From a virus: DNA of 33,527 nt. The first letter of the stretch is position 1. Each line of letters starts with the position of its first letter. This document shows positions 17,733 to 26,723 of this stretch, piece by piece. Where the stretch lies: IMG/VR virus record IMGVR_UViG_3300032311_000963, positions 1 through 33,527 of that record. One strand, written 5' to 3'. A model generated the notes under the pieces. It had not been told where the DNA came from. It worked only from the letters and a program-made list of their open reading frames with translations, and searched no databases. The position numbers were made by a program, and so were the translations under genes.

Positions 17733-20700
17733 TCACTCTTCGCTGGTGGCGTTTTGGTAGAGGCCGACAACCGGCTTGATCATGTTGAGGAGGACGGCGG
17801 GCGCGGCCATTGATGGCGAGAGTGCCATCGAGCGGAAGATGTTGTTCCATTCTTTGAGCATGGCGTCTGGGTCGTCGAGGTCGAAGGCGTCTTCCAGATT
17901 GTTCAGCGCACGCACGCCCTCCTCCATGGAAGAGAGTAAGGGATTTTGCGTGGTGCTGTTAAAAGTTTTTTGTCCGGTGAGCTTGGAGATCGCCAGCTCG
18001 CCGCCCGTGCCTGCAAAGAAAAATCCTTGGAGCGGTGCGAGGAGCATGGCTTTGGCAAAACCGCCGGGGTTCCAGATTTCATCATCGTCATCGTCAGAAA
18101 AGGCATCGCGGAAGGCGCTGGAAACCACATGGGAAAGGACGGCCATTGTTTCGATGGCAAGGATTCGACGAATGTGTGTGCCTTTGTCACCACTGCCGGT
18201 GGCCAGCCCGCGAGCAGCGTCAGCAAGGATCGCGGTCTTTAATCGGGCATCTGACATGAACAAGAAAAACATTTTTGCCATCACATTCCCGTTATTTTCA
18301 ACGATGCTTTTCTGGCCGAAGCTGACCGGCTGCGCGAAGCGGTAGATGGCTTGGCTGGCAGCGTCGAGAGCGGTTTGCTTGGCGAGATTTTCCGGCATGC
18401 CTGCGGCAATAGCGTCATTGAGGTTGGCTCGGTAGACAATGGCACTGGAGATCGAGGTCGCAGCAGAGTCGAGCCAGTTGATCGGTGTCATTGATGCCTC
18501 GGCAATCTTCGCAGCGAAGTTTGGTTTCCCGGCATAGCGTGAGAATAGGAATCGAGCCTCGGCGGTTGCTCCACCTTGGAGTCGGTTCTGGATGGCATTG
18601 GATTCCCACACGGTCTGAATGTCCTCCGTGATTGTCGCTGGGTTGGAGAGTGCGGAGACGATTTGTCGCATGTCGAGGGCGAGGCCGAAGCGGATCGTGT
18701 TGTCCAACTGCATGGCGAGGGTCTTCAAGCTGAATCCCAGCGAGGAGACGGCCTTGCCGGATAGGACCGTGCCGAGGATTGGATTCAGCCAAGCAATTTC
18801 TTTGGCCTTGTTGCCGCCTCGTTGTTCCAGTTGATCGGCCCAGAGTTCGGCACTTTTGAGGACTCCGTCTCCGTGCGCTTGCTTGAGGGATTCGCGGACA
18901 TCCGGGGAGGAGAGGAGTGCGCGGAATTCGCGGGCGAGTTCGGCGAAGTGGACCCAGTGCGCTTGCTGGGCGATGTGGCCTTGCGCCACGGTGAGAGCGT
19001 CTTCCGGCGCGATCTTGGCCGAGTGGGTGACACGGGATTTTGCAAAGCCCGGTGTCGTGCCAGTAGCTGTGGGCGACCCGTCGAGGCCGATGTCCTTTGA
19101 GTCTTTGGCGTTGAGGAAGCGGGTGGGGGCGTAGTTTTTGACCTGCGGCATGGTCATTCCGAACATGCGTGAGTAGACCGGATTCACGATGCCTGCGCCT
19201 TTGCCGTAGAGGCTTTGCAGGTAGCTCACAACAGATCGGGAGACGGGGTCGTTGACGAGCGCCTTGAGGTCGGCTGCGCTTTCATCGGTCCAGCCTTCCT
19301 TCCGCATCTTGATTTGGACATCCGGTTGGTTCCATGAGAGCAGGAGTTGGATGGCCTTGGCGCGGGACATGTCGAGCTTCACATCCTCGCCACGGAAGAT
19401 GACGCGCTTGATGGTTACGAATTCTTTTTGCGTGTCTGCCGGGAGTGCGGCGAGTTCGTTGCGGAGGGTTTCCACATCGGCGTCGGTGAGCTTGCTGCGG
19501 TCTGCCATGCCGGTGACGATCTTTTGAGCGAGATCGATGGCGATGCGCTCGTCCTTCACCTTGCGGCCTTCAAGGTAGGCGACCGCATTTTTCTGATCTC
19601 CCTTGAGCCAGAGCATGGCATCGCCTGCGGACATGTTGGCGGCTTTCGCGCCTTCCCGGACGGCATCGAGGATGCCTTTGCCATCGCGGATTTCCGAGGA
19701 TTGCGCGGCCATGTCGGCCTTGCGGAGGCGCTCCGAGAAGTTCGCGGCGATCTCTGGCGGGAGCATGGCGGTGACGAACTGCTCAAAGCTGGCGTGGTCG
19801 AGGAGGTAGTTGTTCCCGACCTCGGCGATGCGTTGCATGAGTCCCTTGTCGGCGAAGCGTTTTTTGGCAGTGCCTTTACCGAGCCATTCGATGGTCGCTG
19901 CGGCCCTTGATCGTTGCTCGTCGATGCGGGCTTGCTCCTTGATGCGCCATGCTTCGCGACCCATTTGCAGTTGGCCTTTGAGCCAGTCGAGTCCCTGCGC
20001 GAGCGTCTCGGAGGAGCGGTTGTCGAGGTCGCCAAAGGTGTTGAGGATCGACCACTCCTCGGAGAGCGCGGAGATGTCTTCGGCGGTGGCGTCCGGGTTG
20101 GCCAGCGCGGCCTCGATCTCGGCCATGCGCTTGGGCGTGGCCTCGTCGTCGAGAAGTGTGGCGCGTTGGACCATGTCGGCGAACTTCTGCGTCTCGGCTC
20201 CGAGCGTGGATTTGCGGACTCCGTTGTCACCGGCCTTCGGGCGGGATTGCTTCACGGCCTTGGTGATGGCCTCGGTGTATTCGCGCACCAGCACCTTTTC
20301 GAGTTCGGTGTCGATCTTCTTGATGCGGTCGCGGAAGAAGTCGGCGATGGCTTTGTCGGCCCGCTTGGTGGAGAGGTTTTCGGTTGCTGTGTAGCCGGGT
20401 GGAAAATCCACTTTCTTTCCGGCTTGCCCGATATTTAAACCTTGATCCATCCATGCGCTGATTAGCGCCCCCTTCATCCCACTGACTTCACTGATTTTCA
20501 CCCCGTCCTTGAAGACATCGTGCGGGGCGATCCCGGCGAGCTTGGTGTAGCCCCCCACCCTGCCGCGCACTTCGGGCGGGAGGACAGACATGATGCCGTC
20601 GAGTTCGCCGAGACCTTGCAGGATTTGCGTGCGGCGGATTTGCGAGTCGTCGGAGCCGGTGTCGGCCATCGCGGCGAGTTCGTCGGAATTCCAAGCCATG

Positions 20701-23700
20701 ACCTTGGAGAATTTCTGCTTCGCCCGTTGGTAGACTTTGAGCCGCTCGTCCGGGCCTCGGTTCATGCCGCCGAGGGCGCGGTTCACCCGGTCGATCTCCG
20801 ACTGGCTGGCTATGGAATAGTTTACTCCTCCGTCTCTGCCTGCTCCGGTTGGTCGAACTCCAGAAAGTAGACCTCCTCCAGAGACATCTCCACTCCCATC
20901 TTCTTGTAAGCCGCTTGAGAGTGCTTGAGATTCTCGATTGTCGTTGACTCCAGCCCATACTGGGCTTGGAATTCTTCCTCCGACAAGAGTGTTTCGGGCG
21001 CTGTCATCAGTTAAATCTTTCCATGTTTTTTGTGATTTTGCAAGGGTGGCGGCATTTTTGGTTGCTGCCGGATAGACCAGCCGGATTGCCTCCCATGTGA
21101 TGGATTGCATCTGGCGTGGCAGTATTCCGCGATCCGCTGCGGCTTCGCGGTAGGCGTCGAGATAGAGATGATAGACTCCAGAGATGCCAAGCACCTCGCT
21201 GCCATTCATGCCCGATCCGAAATTGTGTCCGACCTCCGTTGCCTTGGCCCCGTATGGCATGAGGTGCGCGGCTGCGACAGCATGGGTGTCGATGGTCGCG
21301 TCTCCATATGGAGTGTTCGGAGCGACGATGTTGTTGTAGAAGTTCCGAACCTTGTGTTCATTCCCAAGGTTGTCGCTGATATTTTTCAGCGACCCGTCCT
21401 TCATTATGCGGACAGCTTTTTCGATTTCGTTGGTTGATCCCCATCCATTCTTGGAAAGAGCGCCATCATCGTTGGTAGCCATGCCGAGCCGGTCGCCTTC
21501 CGGTGAGAGGTTCCGGTAGTTGCGACCAAATGTGACCTGCGCCAAGACGCGAATTCCCCACCCTTGAAGTGTTGGCGTGGCATCAAGCTGGCGAATTGTT
21601 TTCCCAATGACCTGTTCAACAATTTTCCTGCGCTTTTCTTTTTCAAGTTTATCCAGCGCCTTGTTGTATTCTCGACGCTCGGCGGTTTGTTCCTTGGTTT
21701 CTCCGTCTACTTTTTTGCGTTTCTGTTTATCGGCTACGGTAGCCGCTTCGATGATGCCTTCGATCTCGGCGCGGACGAGGGATTCTTCCAACACGACATC
21801 CTGCGAGTTCGTCCAGAGTTCCATGAACTGCTCGGCCTGCGCCACATTCATGAACCAATCCTTCTGCGGCGAGAACACGGCGATCACGCCGGACGCCTGT
21901 TCGACCGAGGCTTGGAACTGACTGCCCATTTCCTTGGCGATGCGGTTCGCTCCGTCATACCAATGCGTGGCGCGGGCGCGGAATTCCTCCGGGAAGGCGT
22001 CATGCAATGCCAGCAGGTTTTTCTTGAACCAGTTGATGAGCTTGCGGCGTTTTTTCTTGGGGTCTTTTTCCGAGAGGATGTTTTTCGGAAGGTGCGCGTA
22101 GTTCATCTTCTCCATCTGCTTGGCAAGGAGATCGTCTGGAACATTGTCGCCGGAGACATTGGAATCCTGCGGCGTGTTTTTGGGAACTTTGGCTGTGCCG
22201 AGCTTGGCTGTTCCTACGCGAGATGCATCGTCCTTTTCACTGACTTGGCTGATGGCATTGCGAGCGATGCCGATGCTGTAGTTGATGCTTGGGCTTCTTG
22301 GATTGAACCTCTGCGAGAGCGGGATCACATTGCCTGCGTCGTCGTAGGTGACGGGGTCAATCAGCTTGCGGTTGTTTTTCGTGTTTTTGTAGGCGTAGTC
22401 CTTGCCGTCATCCTTGCCCCATTCGCGAATATCGTTCCCATCCCAGAAGAGTGTTTCAGCCGGAACAGATTCATTGATAATTCGATATTCACCTTCACCG
22501 AAACGAGACTCTCCGTGATTTACAGCGTAGGTTTTTGATGGAGTCACCCAATCTCGGTTCTCCAACTTCGCGCCTTTGATGTCATTTGGGACGGCTCGAA
22601 AAACTGTGACAAATGCTTTTTTGCCTTGCTGGATTTTATCCATAGCGGCACGGATCGCCTTAAATGCCTCCATTCCAGCCTTGTCTTTATATGAGTAATA
22701 CTGCGGTCCAACACGGGGATCGAAATAATCGTCCGGCTGAATATGAACACCTCGCGCAACTTGAACAAGCGAAGCGTCAGCGTCTCCATTCCTTACCTCT
22801 TCATCGGCTCCTGCCGGGCCGGATGGCGCTGTATGTGAATCTCTAAAATCTCCATGAGGCAAATACCCCGCTGATTTCGCCGCCTCGTCCACCATCTTCT
22901 GGACGGTCTCCATGTCTCCACTCTCGACGGCTGCGAGGTAGTCGGCGTCCTGTTTTTGCCCAATGCTATAGTTGGTCGCGCCGGTAGCTGGACCAGCGAG
23001 GGCTTGCGAGGCGGGGATGCGGTTGCCGTTTTCCTCGGTGATCTTGATGAGGTTCTCGTCGAAGACGACATAGTTGTATGTGCCTTCACCATCCGAGCGA
23101 CTGCCGCCGTCGAGGTAGCGGATGCCGGGGATGCCTAATTTAAGAAGTTTTTCTGATGCTTCTTTAAGGGAAGATGTAACAGGTCTATACGGCGATTGGC
23201 CTCCCATTAAATTGTAAAAAGCCTCTCCTTTAATTCCTTTCAGTAGGGACTCCATGTAGAACCCGCTTTCCACCCCTGCGCTTTTTACCATACTTGGCCA
23301 AAGTGGAGATTTGCGGACGGCATTCATTACCTTCTCACTCTGCTCGCTCAATGGCTTGTCCCAATCGAGCAGGTCTTCCGGTTCGACATCGAGTTCGACG
23401 GTGTAGAGGTTGCTTTCGGGTTTAACCCATTTCCAACCGTCTTCCTTCCATTTCTCAAGCAGTGAGCGAACCTTTGCCGAAAACCTAACTGCAATTGGAT
23501 TGTCACTGTTTTTTGCAGCAAAGGCTTCTTGATCCGCCATTGCCTTTGCAAAGTCGCCATTGTGACGGTTTAGATAGTCGGCAGCCAAAGCGTCGTCTGA
23601 AAAATCCATTTCCGGAAACTTCACACGACCAGAAGGCGTTTCAAACTCTGGAGCCATTCCTTTTTGATAGGTTTCAGCGACATCACGATTTTCAGCAAAA

Positions 23701-26700
23701 TAAAGCCCCCAGCCATAAGCCTGCGCTCCCTCGCCTGTGCCGATCTTCGCGGTGCTGAATTTGTCCACCTTGTGCGGCGTTCCGTGGTGTGCGGCAATGC
23801 TGTAGTTTGCGGGGCCGGTGATCGTGGCGTTGCTGGCGCGGATGGACGGAGTATCAGTCGAAACTGCATTGGTTCGGGAGCCGATGGAGAAATCCATGAG
23901 CATCTGCCCGCCATCGGTGATGATGTCTTTGCTGACCCTGTTGCTTGCGGTATCGACACGCGCCTGCTGGTTGAGGCCAACCGAGTCGGCGAGGAGGGTT
24001 TCAAAGTTGGCGTCCACTTTGCCTTCGGCGACGAGGCGCTTGAGGTTGTAGGCGCGGCGGTAAATGTCTTTGACGATGATGGCCATCCGGCGCAGGAATC
24101 CACGGAATCCTTCGGGAATCTGATTTTCGCGGATGCGTCCTGTCATGTAAGCCAAGGCGACATCGGAAAACGACTCGATGACATCGGTGTCGGTCTCGGT
24201 GCGGAGTGCTGGGCCGGTGTTGCGCTCGCTCTCGATGAGCGGGATGATCTGGTTGAGGTTCTCGCGGACCCAGTCCATGGTGATACGCCCCTCGGAGATG
24301 GCTCGCTTGAGGTTATCCTGCGAGAAGTCGCGAACGACTTTGTCGCCGGTTGCCCCGTCTTGAATTTGGATAATGGAGCGGAAGACTCCTTCCACCAGAG
24401 CGCCCTGGTTGCTGGCGAGGACAGGGAAGTTGGCAAGTTCGGCGGGTTCGTTGATGTCTTGGCCTTGGGAACGAACGGTCTCGAAAAGGTTGTTGAGGTT
24501 CTGCTCGGTGGGGTTGGCCTCGTAGTCGGTGAGGAGGGTGCGCGGAGCGTTGCTCAGAAGGAATTTTTGGACATCCTCGCCGCGACCGGCGGCTTCATTC
24601 ATTTGGTTGAAAAATGAGATAGACTCAAAGATGCCACGGGTCGTGCCGGTGATTTGGGTGCGGAGGAGTTCGCTGAGTGCTATTTGTGCGGTCTGCTCAT
24701 CTGAGGTGGTGTATTTGACATCGCCCTTCGGATCGCGGATGACAAACTTTTTGGAACCATCTGCGAGGGTTTCGCGGGTGAGCGTGTGTGTGTTGGGGTC
24801 TTCCTGCTGGTCTTTGGCGGAAGCTATTTTCCCCTCCATGTAGGCGACCCCTGCTTTGACATTCTCCGGGGTGAGCTTGCCGAATTCGGACTGGAAGTTC
24901 TGCTGCACCTCGGCGAGGTCTTTGCCGTCCTCGATTTTTTTGATGGTGGCATCGTCCATGCCTGTCATGCGGTATCTATCTTGGCGCTCCTCAAATTGGG
25001 CAAAGCGTTTGTTGTCTGCAAAGGTGGACACACCTGTTCCAAGAAGGATTGTTGGAAGCGATGCAGCGAGGACATCGAGGCGTGATCCGCCCCATTTCTC
25101 AAGGATGGGTTGCCACTTCACATCCGGCACATCGGCTCCGAGCGCCTCGGAGACATCCTGCACCAGTGGGGTGGTGAGGTCTTGAGCGCCTTCGACAAAT
25201 TGCTCTCCTGTGGCAGCGGCCAAGAATCGGACGCCTGCGCTGCCAGCCTTCCCCACGCGAGCAGGGTTGCCGATCTTACGCATGAGTTTTTCAAAGGCCG
25301 GGAGCTTTCCGAAGATTGCCTTTGCGCCGGTGCGTTCCAGACCGGCTTGGACGGCTGCGCTCACGCTGCCGATCTGCACCGCTTGGTCCACACTCATGCC
25401 TTGCTGGCGAAGCTGGTTGTATTCGTCGGAAAACATGGCTGCGCCTGCGATGTAGGGGCCGACGACCGGGACAAGTGCCGTGGCGGTGTAGGCCAGACCC
25501 TGCGGCGAACCGTAGGCCATCGCTTCCATGAAGCCGAGGAACCCACCCTTGTTGATTTTTTCAATCGGGTCGAACTGGTTGTCGGCCACGCTTTGGAGTT
25601 CGCGGACGACCTCGAAACGCTTGACCTTCTGGCGGGCTTGGTCGGCCTCGGCAGCGATCTCCTCCGGGGTAACCTTGCGGAGGTCGGCTTCGTCGTAGAA
25701 GGCACGGTTCGCGAGCGGGATTTTTTCTCCCGTGGATTTTGAAATGTAGTAGTCCGGCGGGGATGTCTTATCCTCCAGCATGCGGAGGTCGGATTCTGCG
25801 GCCATCTCCTGCGCGGTGAGCGCCCCGGTGCGGACCATGTTGAGAGTGCGGCTCCAGCTTTCTCCCCACTGCTCCATGAATTTCTTCGGGTCTTGACCGG
25901 CCTTCTGCGCTCCAAGCACGACCGAAGCGTAGGCCCGCTCGCGCACAGGCTTGGGCATGGAGGCGAGGGTGTCCACCATGGAATCCATTTCCTCTTGGTT
26001 CTTGGGGTTGGTCTCCCCTGCCCGCTCGGTATCGCGCCCGGTGACTGCGGCGAGGTGGTCGTAGACCTTCTTGAGAGGTTCGGCGTAGTCGCGGAGCATG
26101 CCCTCGGTCTCGGTGTGGAAGGCTTGCGCGGATTCCAAGAGCGGAGCTTCCCAGCCGGGTGGCAGTTTCTTGATCGAATCGGCGTTCTTGGTCTTCCAAG
26201 TCTCGACGAGTTTCGGCACATCCACGGGATCACCACCGCCAATGGAGTCGAAGAGGGAAAGAGCGATGTCGCCGGGGATTTGGTTTGCCGCCTCGGACAC
26301 CTCGTTGCGGGCGTCCATGCCTTGCTTGATGAGGTCAAAGGTTTCCTTCTCGGACATTCCTTTTTTGCCGACCACCGACTCGGTCCACTTGTCGCGGAAG
26401 GATGAGTAGATGTCTTGCTGTTCTTCCGGGGTCTGGTCGAACTGCGAAGCGATGAACTGCCGGTTGGCGATGTTGTAGCGGGAATCCTCGTCGAAATCCT
26501 GCAACCCGGCATCGTTCACATAGCCATCGAAATCCGAGTAGATTTTGTTGAGCGTGTCGAACTGCTCGCGTTTCTGATCGGCATCTTTCTGGTCGGCCCA
26601 GAGACGAAGCGCCTCGGCGCGGGATTCGCGCTCCGCTCCCTCCAGAGTGTCAAATTCGTTGTAGTATCGAGTGGCTGTATCGTCGTCGATGAGTTCGACC

Positions 26701-26723
26701 GGCGTAGGTGTGACAGAGAGCAT
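17733..26723 (-). CDS. Giant internal virion / ejection polyvalent protein (2,996 aa)
   Basis: The gene starts at ATG 26723 (TAATG overlap) in the place of T7 gene 16. Residues about 1-940 are helical with hydrophobic stretches near 390-440 and 550-565, typical of DNA-ejection proteins. Residues about 973-1245 hold an ART-PolyVal-like ADP-ribosyltransferase (AAHHGTPHK, AYGWGLYFAENRDVAETY, GIRYLDGGSR). About 1255-1475 hold a second ART-like domain (VFRAVP, WVTPSKTYAVNHG, NDIREWGKDDG, suggesting an R-S/T-E triad). About 1481-1900 match an HhH-glycosylase-like phage family I recall as DUF7178 (HDAFPEEF, SPQKDWFMN, KVRNFYNNIV, TIDTHA). The C-terminal 1,000 residues are helical with hydrophobic ends. 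Five [N/D][Y/F]SI[G/A] motifs mark boundaries. No lytic transglycosylase motif is seen. Confidence 0.85.
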   Translation of the reverse strand: MLSVTPTPVELIDDDTATRYYNEFDTLEGAERESRAEALRLWADQKDADQKREQFDTLNKIYSDFDGYVNDAGLQDFDEDSRYNIANRQFIASQFDQTPEEQQDIYSSFRDKWTESVVGKKGMSEKETFDLIKQGMDARNEVSEAANQIPGDIALSLFDSIGGGDPVDVPKLVETWKTKNADSIKKLPPGWEAPLLESAQAFHTETEGMLRDYAEPLKKVYDHLAAVTGRDTERAGETNPKNQEEMDSMVDTLASMPKPVRERAYASVVLGAQKAGQDPKKFMEQWGESWSRTLNMVRTGALTAQEMAAESDLRMLEDKTSPPDYYISKSTGEKIPLANRAFYDEADLRKVTPEEIAAEADQARQKVKRFEVVRELQSVADNQFDPIEKINKGGFLGFMEAMAYGSPQGLAYTATALVPVVGPYIAGAAMFSDEYNQLRQQGMSVDQAVQIGSVSAAVQAGLERTGAKAIFGKLPAFEKLMRKIGNPARVGKAGSAGVRFLAAATGEQFVEGAQDLTTPLVQDVSEALGADVPDVKWQPILEKWGGSRLDVLAASLPTILLGTGVSTFADNKRFAQFEERQDRYRMTGMDDATIKKIEDGKDLAEVQQNFQSEFGKLTPENVKAGVAYMEGKIASAKDQQEDPNTHTLTRETLADGSKKFVIRDPKGDVKYTTSDEQTAQIALSELLRTQITGTTRGIFESISFFNQMNEAAGRGEDVQKFLLSNAPRTLLTDYEANPTEQNLNNLFETVRSQGQDINEPAELANFPVLASNQGALVEGVFRSIIQIQDGATGDKVVRDFSQDNLKRAISEGRITMDWVRENLNQIIPLIESERNTGPALRTETDTDVIESFSDVALAYMTGRIRENQIPEGFRGFLRRMAIIVKDIYRRAYNLKRLVAEGKVDANFETLLADSVGLNQQARVDTASNRVSKDIITDGGQMLMDFSIGSRTNAVSTDTPSIRASNATITGPANYSIAAHHGTPHKVDKFSTAKIGTGEGAQAYGWGLYFAENRDVAETYQKGMAPEFETPSGRVKFPEMDFSDDALAADYLNRHNGDFAKAMADQEAFAAKNSDNPIAVRFSAKVRSLLEKWKEDGWKWVKPESNLYTVELDVEPEDLLDWDKPLSEQSEKVMNAVRKSPLWPSMVKSAGVESGFYMESLLKGIKGEAFYNLMGGQSPYRPVTSSLKEASEKLLKLGIPGIRYLDGGSRSDGEGTYNYVVFDENLIKITEENGNRIPASQALAGPATGATNYSIGQKQDADYLAAVESGDMETVQKMVDEAAKSAGYLPHGDFRDSHTAPSGPAGADEEVRNGDADASLVQVARGVHIQPDDYFDPRVGPQYYSYKDKAGMEAFKAIRAAMDKIQQGKKAFVTVFRAVPNDIKGAKLENRDWVTPSKTYAVNHGESRFGEGEYRIINESVPAETLFWDGNDIREWGKDDGKDYAYKNTKNNRKLIDPVTYDDAGNVIPLSQRFNPRSPSINYSIGIARNAISQVSEKDDASRVGTAKLGTAKVPKNTPQDSNVSGDNVPDDLLAKQMEKMNYAHLPKNILSEKDPKKKRRKLINWFKKNLLALHDAFPEEFRARATHWYDGANRIAKEMGSQFQASVEQASGVIAVFSPQKDWFMNVAQAEQFMELWTNSQDVVLEESLVRAEIEGIIEAATVADKQKRKKVDGETKEQTAERREYNKALDKLEKEKRRKIVEQVIGKTIRQLDATPTLQGWGIRVLAQVTFGRNYRNLSPEGDRLGMATNDDGALSKNGWGSTNEIEKAVRIMKDGSLKNISDNLGNEHKVRNFYNNIVAPNTPYGDATIDTHAVAAAHLMPYGAKATEVGHNFGSGMNGSEVLGISGVYHLYLDAYREAAADRGILPRQMQSITWEAIRLVYPAATKNAATLAKSQKTWKDLTDDSARNTLVGGRIPSPVWAGVNDNRESQALSSGLQEDGSGDVSGGGLLSGVRPTGAGRDGGVNYSIASQSEIDRVNRALGGMNRGPDERLKVYQRAKQKFSKVMAWNSDELAAMADTGSDDSQIRRTQILQGLGELDGIMSVLPPEVRGRVGGYTKLAGIAPHDVFKDGVKISEVSGMKGALISAWMDQGLNIGQAGKKVDFPPGYTATENLSTKRADKAIADFFRDRIKKIDTELEKVLVREYTEAITKAVKQSRPKAGDNGVRKSTLGAETQKFADMVQRATLLDDEATPKRMAEIEAALANPDATAEDISALSEEWSILNTFGDLDNRSSETLAQGLDWLKGQLQMGREAWRIKEQARIDEQRSRAAATIEWLGKGTAKKRFADKGLMQRIAEVGNNYLLDHASFEQFVTAMLPPEIAANFSERLRKADMAAQSSEIRDGKGILDAVREGAKAANMSAGDAMLWLKGDQKNAVAYLEGRKVKDERIAIDLAQKIVTGMADRSKLTDADVETLRNELAALPADTQKEFVTIKRVIFRGEDVKLDMSRAKAIQLLLSWNQPDVQIKMRKEGWTDESAADLKALVNDPVSRSVVSYLQSLYGKGAGIVNPVYSRMFGMTMPQVKNYAPTRFLNAKDSKDIGLDGSPTATGTTPGFAKSRVTHSAKIAPEDALTVAQGHIAQQAHWVHFAELAREFRALLSSPDVRESLKQAHGDGVLKSAELWADQLEQRGGNKAKEIAWLNPILGTVLSGKAVSSLGFSLKTLAMQLDNTIRFGLALDMRQIVSALSNPATITEDIQTVWESNAIQNRLQGGATAEARFLFSRYAGKPNFAAKIAEASMTPINWLDSAATSISSAIVYRANLNDAIAAGMPENLAKQTALDAASQAIYRFAQPVSFGQKSIVENNGNVMAKMFFLFMSDARLKTAILADAARGLATGSGDKGTHIRRILAIETMAVLSHVVSSAFRDAFSDDDDDEIWNPGGFAKAMLLAPLQGFFFAGTGGELAISKLTGQKTFNSTTQNPLLSSMEEGVRALNNLEDAFDLDDPDAMLKEWNNIFRSMALSPSMAAPAVLLNMIKPVVGLYQNATSEE
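23850..23864 (-). promoter_or_regulatory. Boundary-element-like copy inside the giant gene
   Basis: Reads GTTTCGACTGATACT on the minus strand, two mismatches from the consensus, in frame as V-S-T-D-T at residues about 954-958, between the DFSIG (about 944) and NYSIA (about 973) motifs. Whether it acts at DNA/RNA level or is chance is open. Confidence 0.4.
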
